Source: Actinobacteria bacterium 69-20
GTDB lineage: Bacteria > Actinomycetota > Actinomycetes > Mycobacteriales > Nakamurellaceae
Length of the DNA: 64,000 nt
Direction: 5' to 3'
Assembly (NCBI GenBank): GCA_001897425.1
Contig: MKSW01000040.1
Coordinates: 171,089 to 235,088 of the forward strand
The notes below the pieces were generated by a model. It saw nothing but the letters and a program-made list of their open reading frames with translations. It was not told the origin of the DNA and searched no databases. This document shows, piece after piece, positions 51,221 to 60,287 of this stretch. The position numbers were made by a program, and so were the translations under genes. The number at the start of each line of letters is the position of its first letter. Position 1 is the stretch's first letter.

Positions 51221-51682
51221 TCAGGAGTTGCCGAGCGTCAGGTGGATCGCCCCGGATCGGGCGTCCTGCTCGGTGACGGTCATCCTGCCGCGGTGGGACA
51301 CCTCGACCTGGTACGGCCCGGCCCCTGACGGGACGCCGGACGCGGACCACTGGAACTTGCACGCCCCGGCGTCGTACGTCGACCCGGTCACCGACCCCGC
51401 GGACACGATCTTGCCCGACGCGTCATAGACGGTGACCGCCACGCCCTGGCCGATGTCCGAGTAGCCGCCCTTGCCGCGGCACGAGGATCCGTCGTCGGCG
51501 AAATGCTGGGCGCCCCAAAGCTGTAGATCGCCGGACAGGTCGAACGTGCTCGCGGCGCTCGGCTGTGCGGTGACGGTGACAGTGGCTGTCGTCGTGACCG
51601 TCGCCGGGCTGCTTCCTGCTGCCCCGCAGGCGGCGGCAGACGCGGCGACGAGGATCCAGAGTGCGGCAGCGATTCGTCTCAT
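51221..51682 (-). CDS. Prophage-encoded lipoprotein
   Basis: 153 residues on the strand opposite to its neighbours. The signal peptide ends in a lipobox ASAAAC (Cys19). A short Thr/Val repeat linker follows, then a beta-rich domain with two further Cys. It resembles host secreted proteins with an Ig-like or FxLYD-like fold. Reverse orientation between early and late operons, and surface location, fit a lysogenic-conversion or superinfection-exclusion gene. A TAGACG -10-like element at 51694-51689 would give an almost leaderless message. Confidence 0.78.
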   Translation of the reverse strand: MRRIAAALWILVAASAAACGAAGSSPATVTTTATVTVTAQPSAASTFDLSGDLQLWGAQHFADDGSSCRGKGGYSDIGQGVAVTVYDASGKIVSAGSVTGSTYDAGACKFQWSASGVPSGAGPYQVEVSHRGRMTVTEQDARSGAIHLTLGNS

Positions 51683-51699
51683 TCGTCTAGGGGATCACG

Positions 51700-51996
51700 A
51701 TGGCCACTCGGTATCAAGCCGCCGGTCGGGTGATCGACTCGCGGCAGATCCGCTCGACCCGCCGCTGGCGCAGCCTCGCACGTCAGGTATGCACGCCGGG
51801 GTCGCTCTGCGCGAAATGCTACGAGCCGATCGTCTTCGGCCTGCGCCCGAGTCACCCGCTGGGGCCGTCGGTTGATCACGTGATTCCTCTTGAGCGCGGC
51901 GGCGACCCGTTCGACCTGGCGAATCTCGTTCCGATGCACTTCGGCTGCAACTCTTCCAAGGGCGCGAAAATCAGTCGTCAGTCGGCGAGCTGGTGA
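51700..51996 (+). CDS. HNH endonuclease
   Basis: 98 residues. CAKCYEPIVFG, VDHVIPLERGGDPFDLANLVP and HFGCNSSKG make a standard HNH domain with two Cys pairs around zinc. It lies directly upstream of the terminase genes, the arrangement in which HNH proteins assist cutting of cos sites in HK97-like phages (established for that group). Start ATG 51700 with AGGGG upstream. Confidence 0.9.
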   Translation: MATRYQAAGRVIDSRQIRSTRRWRSLARQVCTPGSLCAKCYEPIVFGLRPSHPLGPSVDHVIPLERGGDPFDLANLVPMHFGCNSSKGAKISRQSASW

Positions 51997-52145
51997 CCGC
52001 GCCGATTGGCAATAGCTGACAAACGAACTGTCGAATACGCACTCAGTAACCCATACGACCGTTCGATTTTTAGCGTCCGACCGCGCTGCCGACCCCGCGT
52101 CTGACAATTTTTTCACACACATATCAACAATCCACAGGGGGCGTG
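51997..52145. other. Gap between HNH and terminase genes, candidate cos region
   Basis: About 150 bp with AT-rich ends (TTTTTAGC, then CAATTTTTTCACACACATATC) around a GC-rich centre. In cos phages with an HNH-terminase pair the cohesive-end site often lies here. I cannot identify the overhang. Confidence 0.35.
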
Positions 52146-52415
52146 ATGACGTCGGTGAGCGACGCGGCCGCCGCCGGCGGCGGACTGCCGATGCTGGTCG
52201 CGATGCGCGCGGCGCTGGCCGCTGCCGTGGACGACTGCGAATCCATGCGGGACCTACCCGCGCTTACTCGCCAGCTCGACGCGGTCGACCAGCGCATCGC
52301 GTCGCTGACGGTCGCTGAGCCGAAGGGTGACGGGGTTGACGAGATCGCCGAGCGCCGCGCTTCTCGACGGGAACACGCCGCCAAGGGTGCGGCACGCGCC
52401 CGCGCGAGTTCGTAG
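52146..52415 (+). CDS. Putative small terminase subunit
   Basis: 89 residues from ATG 52146 (AGGGGG 5 bases upstream; GTG 52143 is less well placed). Helical: MLVAMRAALAAAVDDCESMRDLPALTRQLDAVDQRIASL, then a charged linker. Size, position before the large terminase and predicted coiled-coil fit a small terminase or P27-like protein. Its end overlaps the large subunit start by 89 bases. Confidence 0.6.
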   Translation: MTSVSDAAAAGGGLPMLVAMRAALAAAVDDCESMRDLPALTRQLDAVDQRIASLTVAEPKGDGVDEIAERRASRREHAAKGAARARASS

Positions 52416-53760
52416 CAACGCCTGGGAGGACATCGCCGATCTGACCGCGCGCTACGGCCTGCGGCTGGATCCGTGGCAGGAGCAGGTTTTCCAAGACACG
52501 ATGGGCGAGCGCTCGGACGGTCGGTGGGCGATCTCGCAGGTGGGGCTTTCGGCGCCGCGGCAGAACGGCAAGTCGGAGCTGATCGTCGCGCGCGCGCTCG
52601 CAGGCGTGCTGCTTTTCGGCGAGAAAACGATCATCTGTTCGGCTCATCAGCAGGACACGTCGCGCGAGGTTTTCCAGCGCATGGTCGACCTGTGCGAGGC
52701 GAACCCCGACCTCGACCGCCGCGTCGCCCAATACGGCCACGCGTTAAATCGGGAGTACATCCGCTTCTCGTCCGGCCAGTCGATCCGCTTCAAGGCGAGG
52801 TCGAAGGGCGGCGGGCGCGGATTCTCGGCGGATTGCCTGCTGCTGGATGAGGCGCAGATCCTGTCGGGCGCTGCATGGGCTGCGATGCGACCGACACTGT
52901 CGGCGCGTCCGAACTCTCAGGCGTGGCTCATGGGCACGCCGCCGACGCTGCTGGACGACGGCGAGGTCTTCGGCCGGATCCGCTCGGCGGGGATAGCGGG
53001 GCGGTCTGCTCGGCTCGCCTACCTCGAGTGGTCGGCCGAGCAGGGCGACGATTTCGATGACCCGGCGACGTGGGCGAAGGCTAATCCCGCGTATCCGGCC
53101 CGGATCGGCGCCGACGCGATCCGCGACGAGCGCGCATCGATGACCGACCAGCAATTCGCGATGGAGCGGCTCGGCATGTGGGCCGACCAGGCGATCCAGA
53201 AATCGATTTTCGCGGAAGGCGCATGGGTGCGGGCCCGCGACCCGAGGTCGGTGATTGTCGGCCCTCGGGTCGTGGCCGTGGACGTGTCGCCGGATCAGGC
53301 GTTCGCGTCGGTCGCGGTGTGCGGCAGGCGATCTGACGGACGCTGGCATGTGGAGATGCGGCGGGATCGCGGATTCGCGTGGGTGCGGCACGCCGTGGAC
53401 GACCAGTTCGAGCGGCATGACGTGTCCGGGCCGGTGATCCTGTCGGGCCGGATGGCGACGGCGCTCCGGGGCGATCTCGCGTCGGACGACCGCGACGTGC
53501 TGGTCATGTCGGCCGGCGACTATCTCGCGGCCTGCGCGCAGTTCGCGGACGCGATCGATGCGGCCGGGGACACGGTGCACATCGGCCAGGACGAGCTCGA
53601 CGCCGCGGTGAGCGGCGCCAAGTGGAGGGACGCGGCCGACGGCCGGTCTTTGAACCGTCGCGGGTCCGGGGACATCACACCGCTGATCGCCTGCGTCGCG
53701 GCCAGGTGGGGAGCGGCCCGCGGCGAGGCGGACTACGACACGTTTTCGAGCATGTGGTGA
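52327..53760 (+). CDS. terL: Terminase large subunit
   Basis: The packaging motor and nuclease, 477 residues. Walker A-like SAPRQNGKSE (75-84) and Walker B LLLDEAQ (171-177) define the ATPase; SAHQQDTSREVF is the adenine-side block. The nuclease half begins VVAVDVSPDQAFASV (first Asp). The GTG at 52327 keeps the typical GNTPPRV-rich leader; GTG 52387 is an alternative. Belongs to the HK97/P27-like lineage. Confidence 0.95.
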   Translation: MTGLTRSPSAALLDGNTPPRVRHAPARVRSNAWEDIADLTARYGLRLDPWQEQVFQDTMGERSDGRWAISQVGLSAPRQNGKSELIVARALAGVLLFGEKTIICSAHQQDTSREVFQRMVDLCEANPDLDRRVAQYGHALNREYIRFSSGQSIRFKARSKGGGRGFSADCLLLDEAQILSGAAWAAMRPTLSARPNSQAWLMGTPPTLLDDGEVFGRIRSAGIAGRSARLAYLEWSAEQGDDFDDPATWAKANPAYPARIGADAIRDERASMTDQQFAMERLGMWADQAIQKSIFAEGAWVRARDPRSVIVGPRVVAVDVSPDQAFASVAVCGRRSDGRWHVEMRRDRGFAWVRHAVDDQFERHDVSGPVILSGRMATALRGDLASDDRDVLVMSAGDYLAACAQFADAIDAAGDTVHIGQDELDAAVSGAKWRDAADGRSLNRRGSGDITPLIACVAARWGAARGEADYDTFSSMW

Positions 53761-53771
53761 GGAGCTTTTCT

Positions 53772-53921
53772 ATGCGCGATCGTGTGGCGTCGGCGCTCGA
53801 AGTCGTCGGCATCGCCGCGGTGACGGCCGGCGTCGCGCTGGTGTATACGCCCGCCGCGTTCATCGTGGGCGGCCTCGGCGCCATCGGACTCGCATACGGG
53901 CTGACGCGGAGGTCGCCGTGA
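53772..53921 (+). CDS. Small membrane protein
   Basis: 49 residues from ATG 53772 with GAGGAG upstream. Two hydrophobic helices (VVGIAAVTAGVALVY and AAFIVGGLGAIGLAYGL) with a basic end. It sits between terminase and portal and overlaps portal by 4 bases. Small membrane proteins at this position occur in several actinophages; role unknown. Confidence 0.7.
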   Translation: MRDRVASALEVVGIAAVTAGVALVYTPAAFIVGGLGAIGLAYGLTRRSP

Positions 53922-55108
53922 GCCTGTTATTCCGCAGTGCGGAGCCCGGACCCGGAATGCCGTTCGTCCCGATGCGGTCGCCGCATTCGATGATTTCGGT
54001 GACCGGTCAGACGGCGCGACGGCATTCGGCGGTGTGGGCAGCGCTTAGGCTGCGCGCGGATCTGATTTCGTCGCTCCCGATCGACGCTTTCCGCCATACG
54101 ACGAGCGGAATTCAAGAGCCGATGCCGCTGCCGCCGGTGCTGCGCAATCCGACGCCGTACATGCGGATGATGGAGTGGGTTTATTCGTCGCAGCAGGATT
54201 TGGACACATACGGGAATTGCTTCGGGCTGATCTCGAATGTGGACGGCGGACTATTCCCGAGGTTCATCACCCTCGTTCCGGCGAGCGAAGTCACGGTTGT
54301 ACAGAAGCCGGACGGCGATGTGCGCTACCGGATCAAGGGCCGGGAGTACGACCGGTCCGAGGTATGGCACGAGAAGCAGTACACGGTGCCCGGAATGGCT
54401 GTCGGCCTGTCGCCGATAGCGTATGCGGCGCTGGCTATCTCGCAGTATGTGTCGGCGCAGCAGTTCGCGGTGGCGTGGTATACGCAGAACGCTATCCCCG
54501 CTGGCATCCTGAGGAATTCAGCCAAGACGATCAAGGCCGAGGAAGCGTTGGAGGCGAAAGCGCGGTTCAAGGCGTCGGTGGCGCAGGGCGACGTTTTCGT
54601 AACCGGCGTGGACTGGGAATTCTCGCCGTTGCAGTCGAAATCGAACGACGCGGCATTCCTGAACTCAATGAACGCATCGGCCGCTGACATCGCGCGTTTC
54701 TTCTCGGTCCCAGTGGACATGATCGACGCGTCGCAGGCTGGCACGTCTGTGACATATGCGAATATCACGCAGCGGAATTTGCAGCTTCTCATCCTGCATT
54801 TGGGGCCGATGATCAGCCGCCGCGAGGATGCGATATCGGCGAGCCTCATGTCCGGCCCGCGTTTCGTCAAATTCAATACGGACGCGCTTTTGAGAATGGA
54901 TCCTCAGACGCGTTCGGCGATGATGGGCCAGCAGGTCCGGGACCGCCTGCGGGCGCCGGACGAACTGCGCCAGCTCGATAATTTCGAGCCTTTCACCGAG
55001 GACCAGTACGCGCAGATAGACCGGCTTTTCACGACGCGCCGGGTGACGGTGACGACGCCGGCGACGCCGGTCGAGACGGAGGGATTGGTCGATGGCATCG
55101 AGAGCTGA
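53918..55108 (+). CDS. HK97-family portal protein
   Basis: The dodecameric ring at the capsid vertex through which DNA passes. 396 residues from GTG 53918. The wing/clip/stem pattern fits: SVTGQTARRHSAVWAALRLRADLISSLPIDAF, a YGNCFGLI strand, AAFLNSMNASAADIARFFSVPVDMI and LQLLILHLGPMISRREDAI. The 3' end overlaps the protease gene by 17 bases. Confidence 0.96.
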   Translation: MSLLFRSAEPGPGMPFVPMRSPHSMISVTGQTARRHSAVWAALRLRADLISSLPIDAFRHTTSGIQEPMPLPPVLRNPTPYMRMMEWVYSSQQDLDTYGNCFGLISNVDGGLFPRFITLVPASEVTVVQKPDGDVRYRIKGREYDRSEVWHEKQYTVPGMAVGLSPIAYAALAISQYVSAQQFAVAWYTQNAIPAGILRNSAKTIKAEEALEAKARFKASVAQGDVFVTGVDWEFSPLQSKSNDAAFLNSMNASAADIARFFSVPVDMIDASQAGTSVTYANITQRNLQLLILHLGPMISRREDAISASLMSGPRFVKFNTDALLRMDPQTRSAMMGQQVRDRLRAPDELRQLDNFEPFTEDQYAQIDRLFTTRRVTVTTPATPVETEGLVDGIES

Positions 55109-55757
55109 ATCGGCGGCGGCCGCGCGCGCGGCGGGAATGTCGGCCCCTGCGGACCGGCCGCGGCGGCGCGCGTCATCGGAGGACGGGTCCGGCCGTGCGG
55201 CAGGCCGCGCGCATATCGCATCGGTCGACGTGCGGGCGGTGTCGGAGGATCCGGGCTCATTGCTGCGCTTCGCTGGTGTCGCGTCGGCGACGGAGCGCGC
55301 CTACGAGATGTGGGATCTTTTCGGGCCGTACAGCGAGATCGTCTCGGCGGGCGCTTTCGCGGACACGCTCGCTCGCGCTGACCTGGACGTGCCGCTGGTG
55401 CTGGGTCACGACCAGATGCGGCGTATCGCTCGCACGTCGACCGGGACGCTTACCCTCGCCGAGACTGCGGACGGCCTGGACGTGCGCGCGGACCTGGACC
55501 CGGCTGACCCGGACGTGGCCTACATCGTGCCGAAGCTGCGGGCCGGGCTGGTGGATGAAATGAGCTTCGCGTTCCGCATCACGTCCGGTCAGTGGTCCCC
55601 GGACTACAGCGAGTACCGCATCAACGCGGTGGATCTGCACCGCGGCGATGTGGCGATCGTCGGCTACGGCGCGAACCCCAACACGACGGCGACGCTCGGC
55701 GAGCGCGCCTCACACATGTCTTTCGCGCGGCTGCGACTTATCGCGGCCGTCGCCTGA
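55092..55757 (+). CDS. HK97-family prohead protease
   Basis: 221 residues, a U35 serine protease that trims the capsid scaffold. After a disordered Ala/Arg-rich leader, LLRFAGVASATERAYEMWD and PLVLGHDQMRRIARTS (catalytic His) are followed by RAGLVDEMSFAFRI with the second and third active-site positions in the SFAF region. It lies between portal and capsid, as usual. Confidence 0.92.
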   Translation: MASRAESAAAARAAGMSAPADRPRRRASSEDGSGRAAGRAHIASVDVRAVSEDPGSLLRFAGVASATERAYEMWDLFGPYSEIVSAGAFADTLARADLDVPLVLGHDQMRRIARTSTGTLTLAETADGLDVRADLDPADPDVAYIVPKLRAGLVDEMSFAFRITSGQWSPDYSEYRINAVDLHRGDVAIVGYGANPNTTATLGERASHMSFARLRLIAAVA

Positions 55758-55855
55758 ATCGTCATCGCTGCGCGGCTCGGCTGCCGGACTCCTGCGGGCT
55801 CCGGCGACTCGCCTGGGGATGCGACCCGTCAACTACCAATGTAAGGAGCACAGCA

Positions 55856-57343
55856 ATGACCATCACCAATGCGCAGCGCGTCGAGCGTGTGCGCACCCAG
55901 CTCGCGGGGCTCATGGCCGAGCGGGCCACCCATGCGGAGGCCATCTCGTCCGTGCTGGACGCGTGCGAGACGGAAGCTCGGCGCGACCCGACGCCGGATG
56001 AGGCGCAGCGGGTCGAGGCTGCGCAGGCCGAGAGGAAGCGGCTGGATGCCGAGATCGCCGTGATGCGGGAGCGTTTCGAGGAGGTCGAGCGTGACCTCGC
56101 CGAGGAGACCGCGTACCAGAGGATGCGGTCGCTGGTCCTCCCGGCCGAAGCGGCGCCTGTAGAGCAGCGAGCGGGCGGCGCGGTCGTCACATCTGAGGCG
56201 CGCACCTACACGAGCGAGTCTGCGCGGCAAGGCGTCTCGTTCTTCCGGGACGCGTACACGGATGCGGTGCACCGCGATTTCGAGGCGGCGGCGCGCCTAC
56301 AGCGTCACCAGTCGGAGGCCAGGGTGGAGGGCGAGCTTTCGCAGCGCGCCGTCGCCACCACGGGTCTCGGCGGCCTCGTCGTGCCGCAGTACCTCACCGA
56401 CCTGGTGGCCCCGGTGCTGCGCAACGGGCGCCCGTTCGCGAATTCGATCCGGCGTCTGCCGCTGCCTGCGGACGGCATGTCCCTGGTGATCCCTCGGGGT
56501 ACCACGGGCGTGTCTGCCGATGTGCAGGCTACGCAGAACACGGCTGTTTCGAGCACCGACGCGGTGTATCAGGACCTGACGGTCCCGGTCGTGACGATCG
56601 CGGGCCAGCAGGATCTCTCGCGCCAGTCGCTTGAGCGGGGAACCGGCGTCGACGCGCTGGTCTTTGCGGATCTCGTGAAAGCCCATGCGGCGCAACTCGA
56701 TTCGCTGATCCTGAACGGGGCTGGTACGGGTGGCACTCCGCTCGGCGTGCTGAAGACCGCGAACATCAACTCGGCGGCGGCTTTCGGCGCGGCGGTGACG
56801 GCCACGAATTTCTACGCGAAGATCGCGGGCCAGATCGCGGCGGTAGCCGGGCAGGGCGCCGGGGTCGATGCGGATCTCATCGTCATGCACCCGCGCCGGT
56901 GGGGCTGGCACCAGTCGCTGGTCGACACGGCTGGCCGCCCGCTGAACGTCCCCGGCGGGTACGGAATCGTCAACGGCCAGGGCGTCACGACGATGCCGGG
57001 CTGGTCGTCCTCGGGCGACGGCGACGGCGTGTCCGGCGCGATCGTCGTGGGCGGCATCCAGGGCCTGCCGGTGATCACCGACGCCAACATCCCGACGAAC
57101 GTCGGCACGCAGTCCGAGGATCAGGTGCTCGTGCTGGATACCGCTCATCCGCTGCTGTGGGAGGACGGGTCGGGCATCCCGACCCAATTCCGGCTTGAGC
57201 AGACCCTCGGCGGGCAGCTCACGGTGAAGCTCGTCGTCTACTCGTACATCGCATTCACGGCGGGCCGGTATCCGGGCGCCGTCGGTGTGGTGGGCGGCAA
57301 GGACGCCACCGCAGGTCAGGGCCTCATCGCCCCGACGTTCTAA
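55856..57343 (+). CDS. Major capsid protein with delta domain
   Basis: 495 residues from ATG 55856 (AAGGAG site). Residues about 1-115 are a coiled-coil delta domain (scaffold) presumably removed by the protease; the HK97 fold follows, with LVVPQYLTDLVAPVLRNGRP, FANSIRRLPLPADG, ADLVKAH... LDSLILNGAGTGGTPLGVL and a C-terminal ITDANIPTN. It ends 69 bases before the next gene. Together with portal and protease it defines the HK97 lineage. Confidence 0.95.
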   Translation: MTITNAQRVERVRTQLAGLMAERATHAEAISSVLDACETEARRDPTPDEAQRVEAAQAERKRLDAEIAVMRERFEEVERDLAEETAYQRMRSLVLPAEAAPVEQRAGGAVVTSEARTYTSESARQGVSFFRDAYTDAVHRDFEAAARLQRHQSEARVEGELSQRAVATTGLGGLVVPQYLTDLVAPVLRNGRPFANSIRRLPLPADGMSLVIPRGTTGVSADVQATQNTAVSSTDAVYQDLTVPVVTIAGQQDLSRQSLERGTGVDALVFADLVKAHAAQLDSLILNGAGTGGTPLGVLKTANINSAAAFGAAVTATNFYAKIAGQIAAVAGQGAGVDADLIVMHPRRWGWHQSLVDTAGRPLNVPGGYGIVNGQGVTTMPGWSSSGDGDGVSGAIVVGGIQGLPVITDANIPTNVGTQSEDQVLVLDTAHPLLWEDGSGIPTQFRLEQTLGGQLTVKLVVYSYIAFTAGRYPGAVGVVGGKDATAGQGLIAPTF

Positions 57344-57412
57344 TCACAGGCCGGTGCGCCGGGCGGCGACAATCTGCCCGGCGCACCGGTTCCCCGGTGA
57401 GAGGAGGACCAT

Positions 57413-57613
57413 ATGGCCGACATTCCGCAGGACCTGGCCGCGAACTATGAGCGGCTGGCCGCCGATTTCGGTTTCGACTGGGTCGCCGGCGAGTGCGATA
57501 AGGCCGGCGCCGCGGATGTTGCGGCGTGGGCGCGCAAGCGCGCCGCGGAGTCCGGGCAGTCGCGTGAGCAGGCCCCGAAGGCGCGCCGCGCGCCGGGTCG
57601 TGACCGGGCGTGA
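57413..57613 (+). CDS. Small head-associated hypothetical protein
   Basis: 66 residues from ATG 57413. DLAANYERLAADFGFDWVAGEC is helical; the basic C-terminus is disordered. The position between capsid and connector suggests a head-related role. Overlaps the connector gene by 4 bases. Confidence 0.65.
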   Translation: MADIPQDLAANYERLAADFGFDWVAGECDKAGAADVAAWARKRAAESGQSREQAPKARRAPGRDRA

Positions 57614-58152
57614 CGAACCTTCTCACCTCTGCTGAGGTAGTCGCCGCGGTCGGGCTCACGACCGCCATCTCGGCACGCGATCAGACGCTGATCGACCAGA
57701 TCGCGGCATCGATCGGCCCGGTGATCGAGGGCATCATAGGCCCGGTCCAGCCGCGCGACGAGACGTACACCGCGAACGGCGGGGTGCAGGCGATCACGCT
57801 GCCGCACCGGCCGAACGCGATCGCGTCGGTGACGGTGAACGGTACGCCGTCGACGCAGTGGTACGCGGTCCTCGATTGGGGCGTGGTCTATTGCGGATCC
57901 CGCTTGGCCCCGTATCCATTCCCGCCGGGCGAGGTTGTGATCGCGTACTCGGTCGGCTACGCCACGGTGCCCGCGAACGTCGTCTATGCCGCCATGGAGC
58001 AGTGCCGCATCTGGTGGCAGCAGGGCCAGCAGTCGCTTCACGTCGCGTACGGCTATGACGAGCAGCCCGGCACGGTGCCGATGGGATTCGCCGTGTCGAC
58101 GCGGGTGCGTGAGCTGCTGGCGCCGAAACCGGCACCGCCGGGGTTCGCATGA
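57610..58152 (+). CDS. Head-tail connector (gp6-like adaptor)
   Basis: 180 residues. LLTSAEVVAAVGLTTAISARDQTLIDQIAASIGPVIE is the alpha-helical start of HK97 gp6-like adaptors; YTANGGVQAITLPHRPNAIASVTVNG and VVIAYSVGYATVPANVVYAAMEQ follow. It binds below the portal. Overlaps the next gene by 4 bases. Confidence 0.85.
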   Translation: MTNLLTSAEVVAAVGLTTAISARDQTLIDQIAASIGPVIEGIIGPVQPRDETYTANGGVQAITLPHRPNAIASVTVNGTPSTQWYAVLDWGVVYCGSRLAPYPFPPGEVVIAYSVGYATVPANVVYAAMEQCRIWWQQGQQSLHVAYGYDEQPGTVPMGFAVSTRVRELLAPKPAPPGFA

Positions 58153-58613
58153 TCGCCGAATCAACATTCGCGGTGCGCTCCGGCGTCGCCGCCCTGGTCG
58201 CCGCGGTCCTCGCGGCAGATTCCGGGGGCGCCGAGGTCGGTGTCTTCTGGGGCGAGCCCGGACCGGCATTCCCGCGGGAGTTCGTCTGCATCATGGGCGC
58301 TCAGGTCGACGTCGCTGCCGCGACGATGGGCACCACCCGCACGCGCGACGAGACGATCCGCACCCAGATCAACATCGTCGCGAACAGACAGGGCACCGAC
58401 GCGCAGCAGCAGTCGGCCGCGCGTGCCTACACGCTCCTCGCGGCCCTCGAAACGCGGCTGCGCACCGACGATCCCACGCTCGGCGGCGCCTGCTGGCAGT
58501 GCCTGGTGACCCGTATCGAGGAGTCCGGCGGCACGCCGCCCGGCGACCGCGCGGCCGGCCGCTACACCGAGATCATCGCCGAATTGACGGCACGCGTCCG
58601 GATCACCAACTAG
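58149..58613 (+). CDS. Tail terminator / neck protein
   Basis: 154 residues. The sequence VGVFWGEPGPAFPREFVCIMGAQ, then ETIRTQINIVANRQGTDAQQQSAARAYTLLAAL and a final beta-rich part match the alpha/beta layout of tail-terminator proteins. Gene order after the adaptor supports it. Not a certain family call. Confidence 0.65.
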   Translation: MIAESTFAVRSGVAALVAAVLAADSGGAEVGVFWGEPGPAFPREFVCIMGAQVDVAAATMGTTRTRDETIRTQINIVANRQGTDAQQQSAARAYTLLAALETRLRTDDPTLGGACWQCLVTRIEESGGTPPGDRAAGRYTEIIAELTARVRITN

Positions 58614-58621
58614 GAGCCATC

Positions 58622-58798
58622 ATGCCGACCATCCGCAACACCGCCGGGTACGACCTCGAAGTTTCCGGCGCCGTCTATCCGTCCGGCGAGCCCGTCGAAG
58701 TCACCGACGTGCAGGCCGCGTATCTCAGCACAAATCCGAACTTCGCCGTCGAACCCGACGGCGAGACCGAGCGGCCGAAGGCCGGAAAGAAGGCATAG
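58622..58798 (+). CDS. Small structural-region hypothetical protein
   Basis: 58 residues from ATG 58622. TIRNTAGYDLEVSGAVYPSGEPVEV is a short beta domain, with a basic tail. Comparable small proteins precede the tail tube gene in other actinophages. The next gene starts 2 bases after its stop. Confidence 0.68.
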   Translation: MPTIRNTAGYDLEVSGAVYPSGEPVEVTDVQAAYLSTNPNFAVEPDGETERPKAGKKA

Positions 58799-58800
58799 CC

Positions 58801-59808
58801 ATGGCCGGACCTTATTTGCAGTCCGACTGCTCGATCGGCATCAAGAAGGAATTGGCGTTCGGCACCGCCGTGACGGTCGATCAACACCTGGAATTCAACT
58901 CCGAGACCTTGCAGAAAGACATTCAATTCTTGCAGGGCAACGGGTTTCGGGCGGGATCTGCGTCTGAGCGTTTCAACCGCCGATACGCGGGCAAGATCGA
59001 CATATCTGGGGATATCGTCTGCGACGCGGATTCGGTGACTCTCGCGACGCTGCTCGAAGCGGCATTCGGGACGGTCGCGACGGGCGGCGTGACGGCGCCT
59101 TTCGGTCGGCTCTTCTCTCCGGCCATGGGCGATAATCCTCCGTCGTACACGATCCAGAAGGGCATTCCGCTCGTCGGCGGCACCGACGTGAAAGCCCACA
59201 CTTTCACCGGCGCCGTGTGCGGCCAGATGCAGATCAATGCCGCGAACGACGCGATCGTGGAGGTCACCACGAGCTGGGTCGGTAAGGATATGAGCACCGC
59301 GGCGCCGCTGGTGACGCCTGCATATCCGGCCGCGTCCAACGTCTTCCATTTCCACAAAGGCTCTATCGCGATCGGCGGAACCGCGACGATCCCCACCGCG
59401 ACCAGCCCGTCGACCGGCGCGACACCGGTCGCGGATGTGCGCGACTGCCAGATCACGCTGAACAACAATTTCGACGGAAACGGCTGGAATTTCGGCGGCG
59501 CCGGTTCGCGGAACCGGGCCCCGGCTTACGGTCGCCGCGAAGTCACCGGGCAATTGACAGCCGAATTCGACGCCGTGACGCTGAGAGACGCGTCACTCGC
59601 CGGAACCGGCCTCGCGCTGGTGCTCGATTTCACGGCGGGCGCGAACGAGCGTTTGCAGATCGTCCTCCCGAAGATCGGTTTCGAGTCCAATGTGCCGAAC
59701 TCGAACGGCGGCGACGTGATCACGCAGCAATTCAATTTCAAGGCATACGAGGATGCCGGTAACCTGGCGGCATACGTGCTGCTACAGAATGCCGTGGCGA
59801 TTGTCTGA
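58801..59808 (+). CDS. Major tail (tube) protein
   Basis: 335 residues. The start SDCSIGIKKELAFGTAVTVDQHLEFNSETL resembles the tail tube proteins of actinophage siphoviruses. It is beta-rich, with FSPAMGDNPPSYTIQKG, CQITLNNNF and a C-terminal NGGDVITQQFNFKAYED. Its size, expected high expression and position before the tail chaperones fit. The stop overlaps the next ATG by 1 base. Confidence 0.88.
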   Translation: MAGPYLQSDCSIGIKKELAFGTAVTVDQHLEFNSETLQKDIQFLQGNGFRAGSASERFNRRYAGKIDISGDIVCDADSVTLATLLEAAFGTVATGGVTAPFGRLFSPAMGDNPPSYTIQKGIPLVGGTDVKAHTFTGAVCGQMQINAANDAIVEVTTSWVGKDMSTAAPLVTPAYPAASNVFHFHKGSIAIGGTATIPTATSPSTGATPVADVRDCQITLNNNFDGNGWNFGGAGSRNRAPAYGRREVTGQLTAEFDAVTLRDASLAGTGLALVLDFTAGANERLQIVLPKIGFESNVPNSNGGDVITQQFNFKAYEDAGNLAAYVLLQNAVAIV

Positions 59809-60287
59809 TGGCGGACGAATCCGCATTCCGCGTCGAATTCAACAAAGAGGAATTCGCCGGTTTCCTCCGTGCGCTCAAGACGTTCGAGCCCGCACTCGCG
59901 ACCGCGACCCGGCGCAATCTGCGTCATGTCGGCGACGAGACAATCGCCGATATGCGATCGGTCATTGCCGGTGGCCCCGGCTCCGGCAGGTACGGTGTGC
60001 AGGCGGGGATTCAGGCGGGACTCAAGACGGCGGTCGCCACCGGTAAGCGCCAGCAGGGTGTGAAGATCAGCTCTACCGGCGCCGGGCTGTCGCCTGATCG
60101 CAAGCCCATGCTGCGGCTCTATAACAAATCTACATTCCGGCACCGCATTTTCGGGTCGGATAAATGGGCGGCGCAAAGCGGCGCGCCGTATTTCGGATCG
60201 GTGATCAAGCGACACGAGGATGAAATGGTCGAAGCCGTGTGGAAAGCGCTCGAAGAGGCCTACGACAAGATGGCGGAAACTAAATGA
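59808..60287 (+). CDS. HK97 gp10-like tail completion/neck protein
   Basis: 159 residues. FRVEFNKEEFAGFLRALKTFEPALATATRRNLRHVGDE is the helical start seen in gp10-like proteins; GAPYFGSVIKRHEDEMVEAVWKAL ends it. The usual place is before the tail tube gene; here it follows it. Overlaps the chaperone gene by 4 bases. Confidence 0.72.
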   Translation: MADESAFRVEFNKEEFAGFLRALKTFEPALATATRRNLRHVGDETIADMRSVIAGGPGSGRYGVQAGIQAGLKTAVATGKRQQGVKISSTGAGLSPDRKPMLRLYNKSTFRHRIFGSDKWAAQSGAPYFGSVIKRHEDEMVEAVWKALEEAYDKMAETK

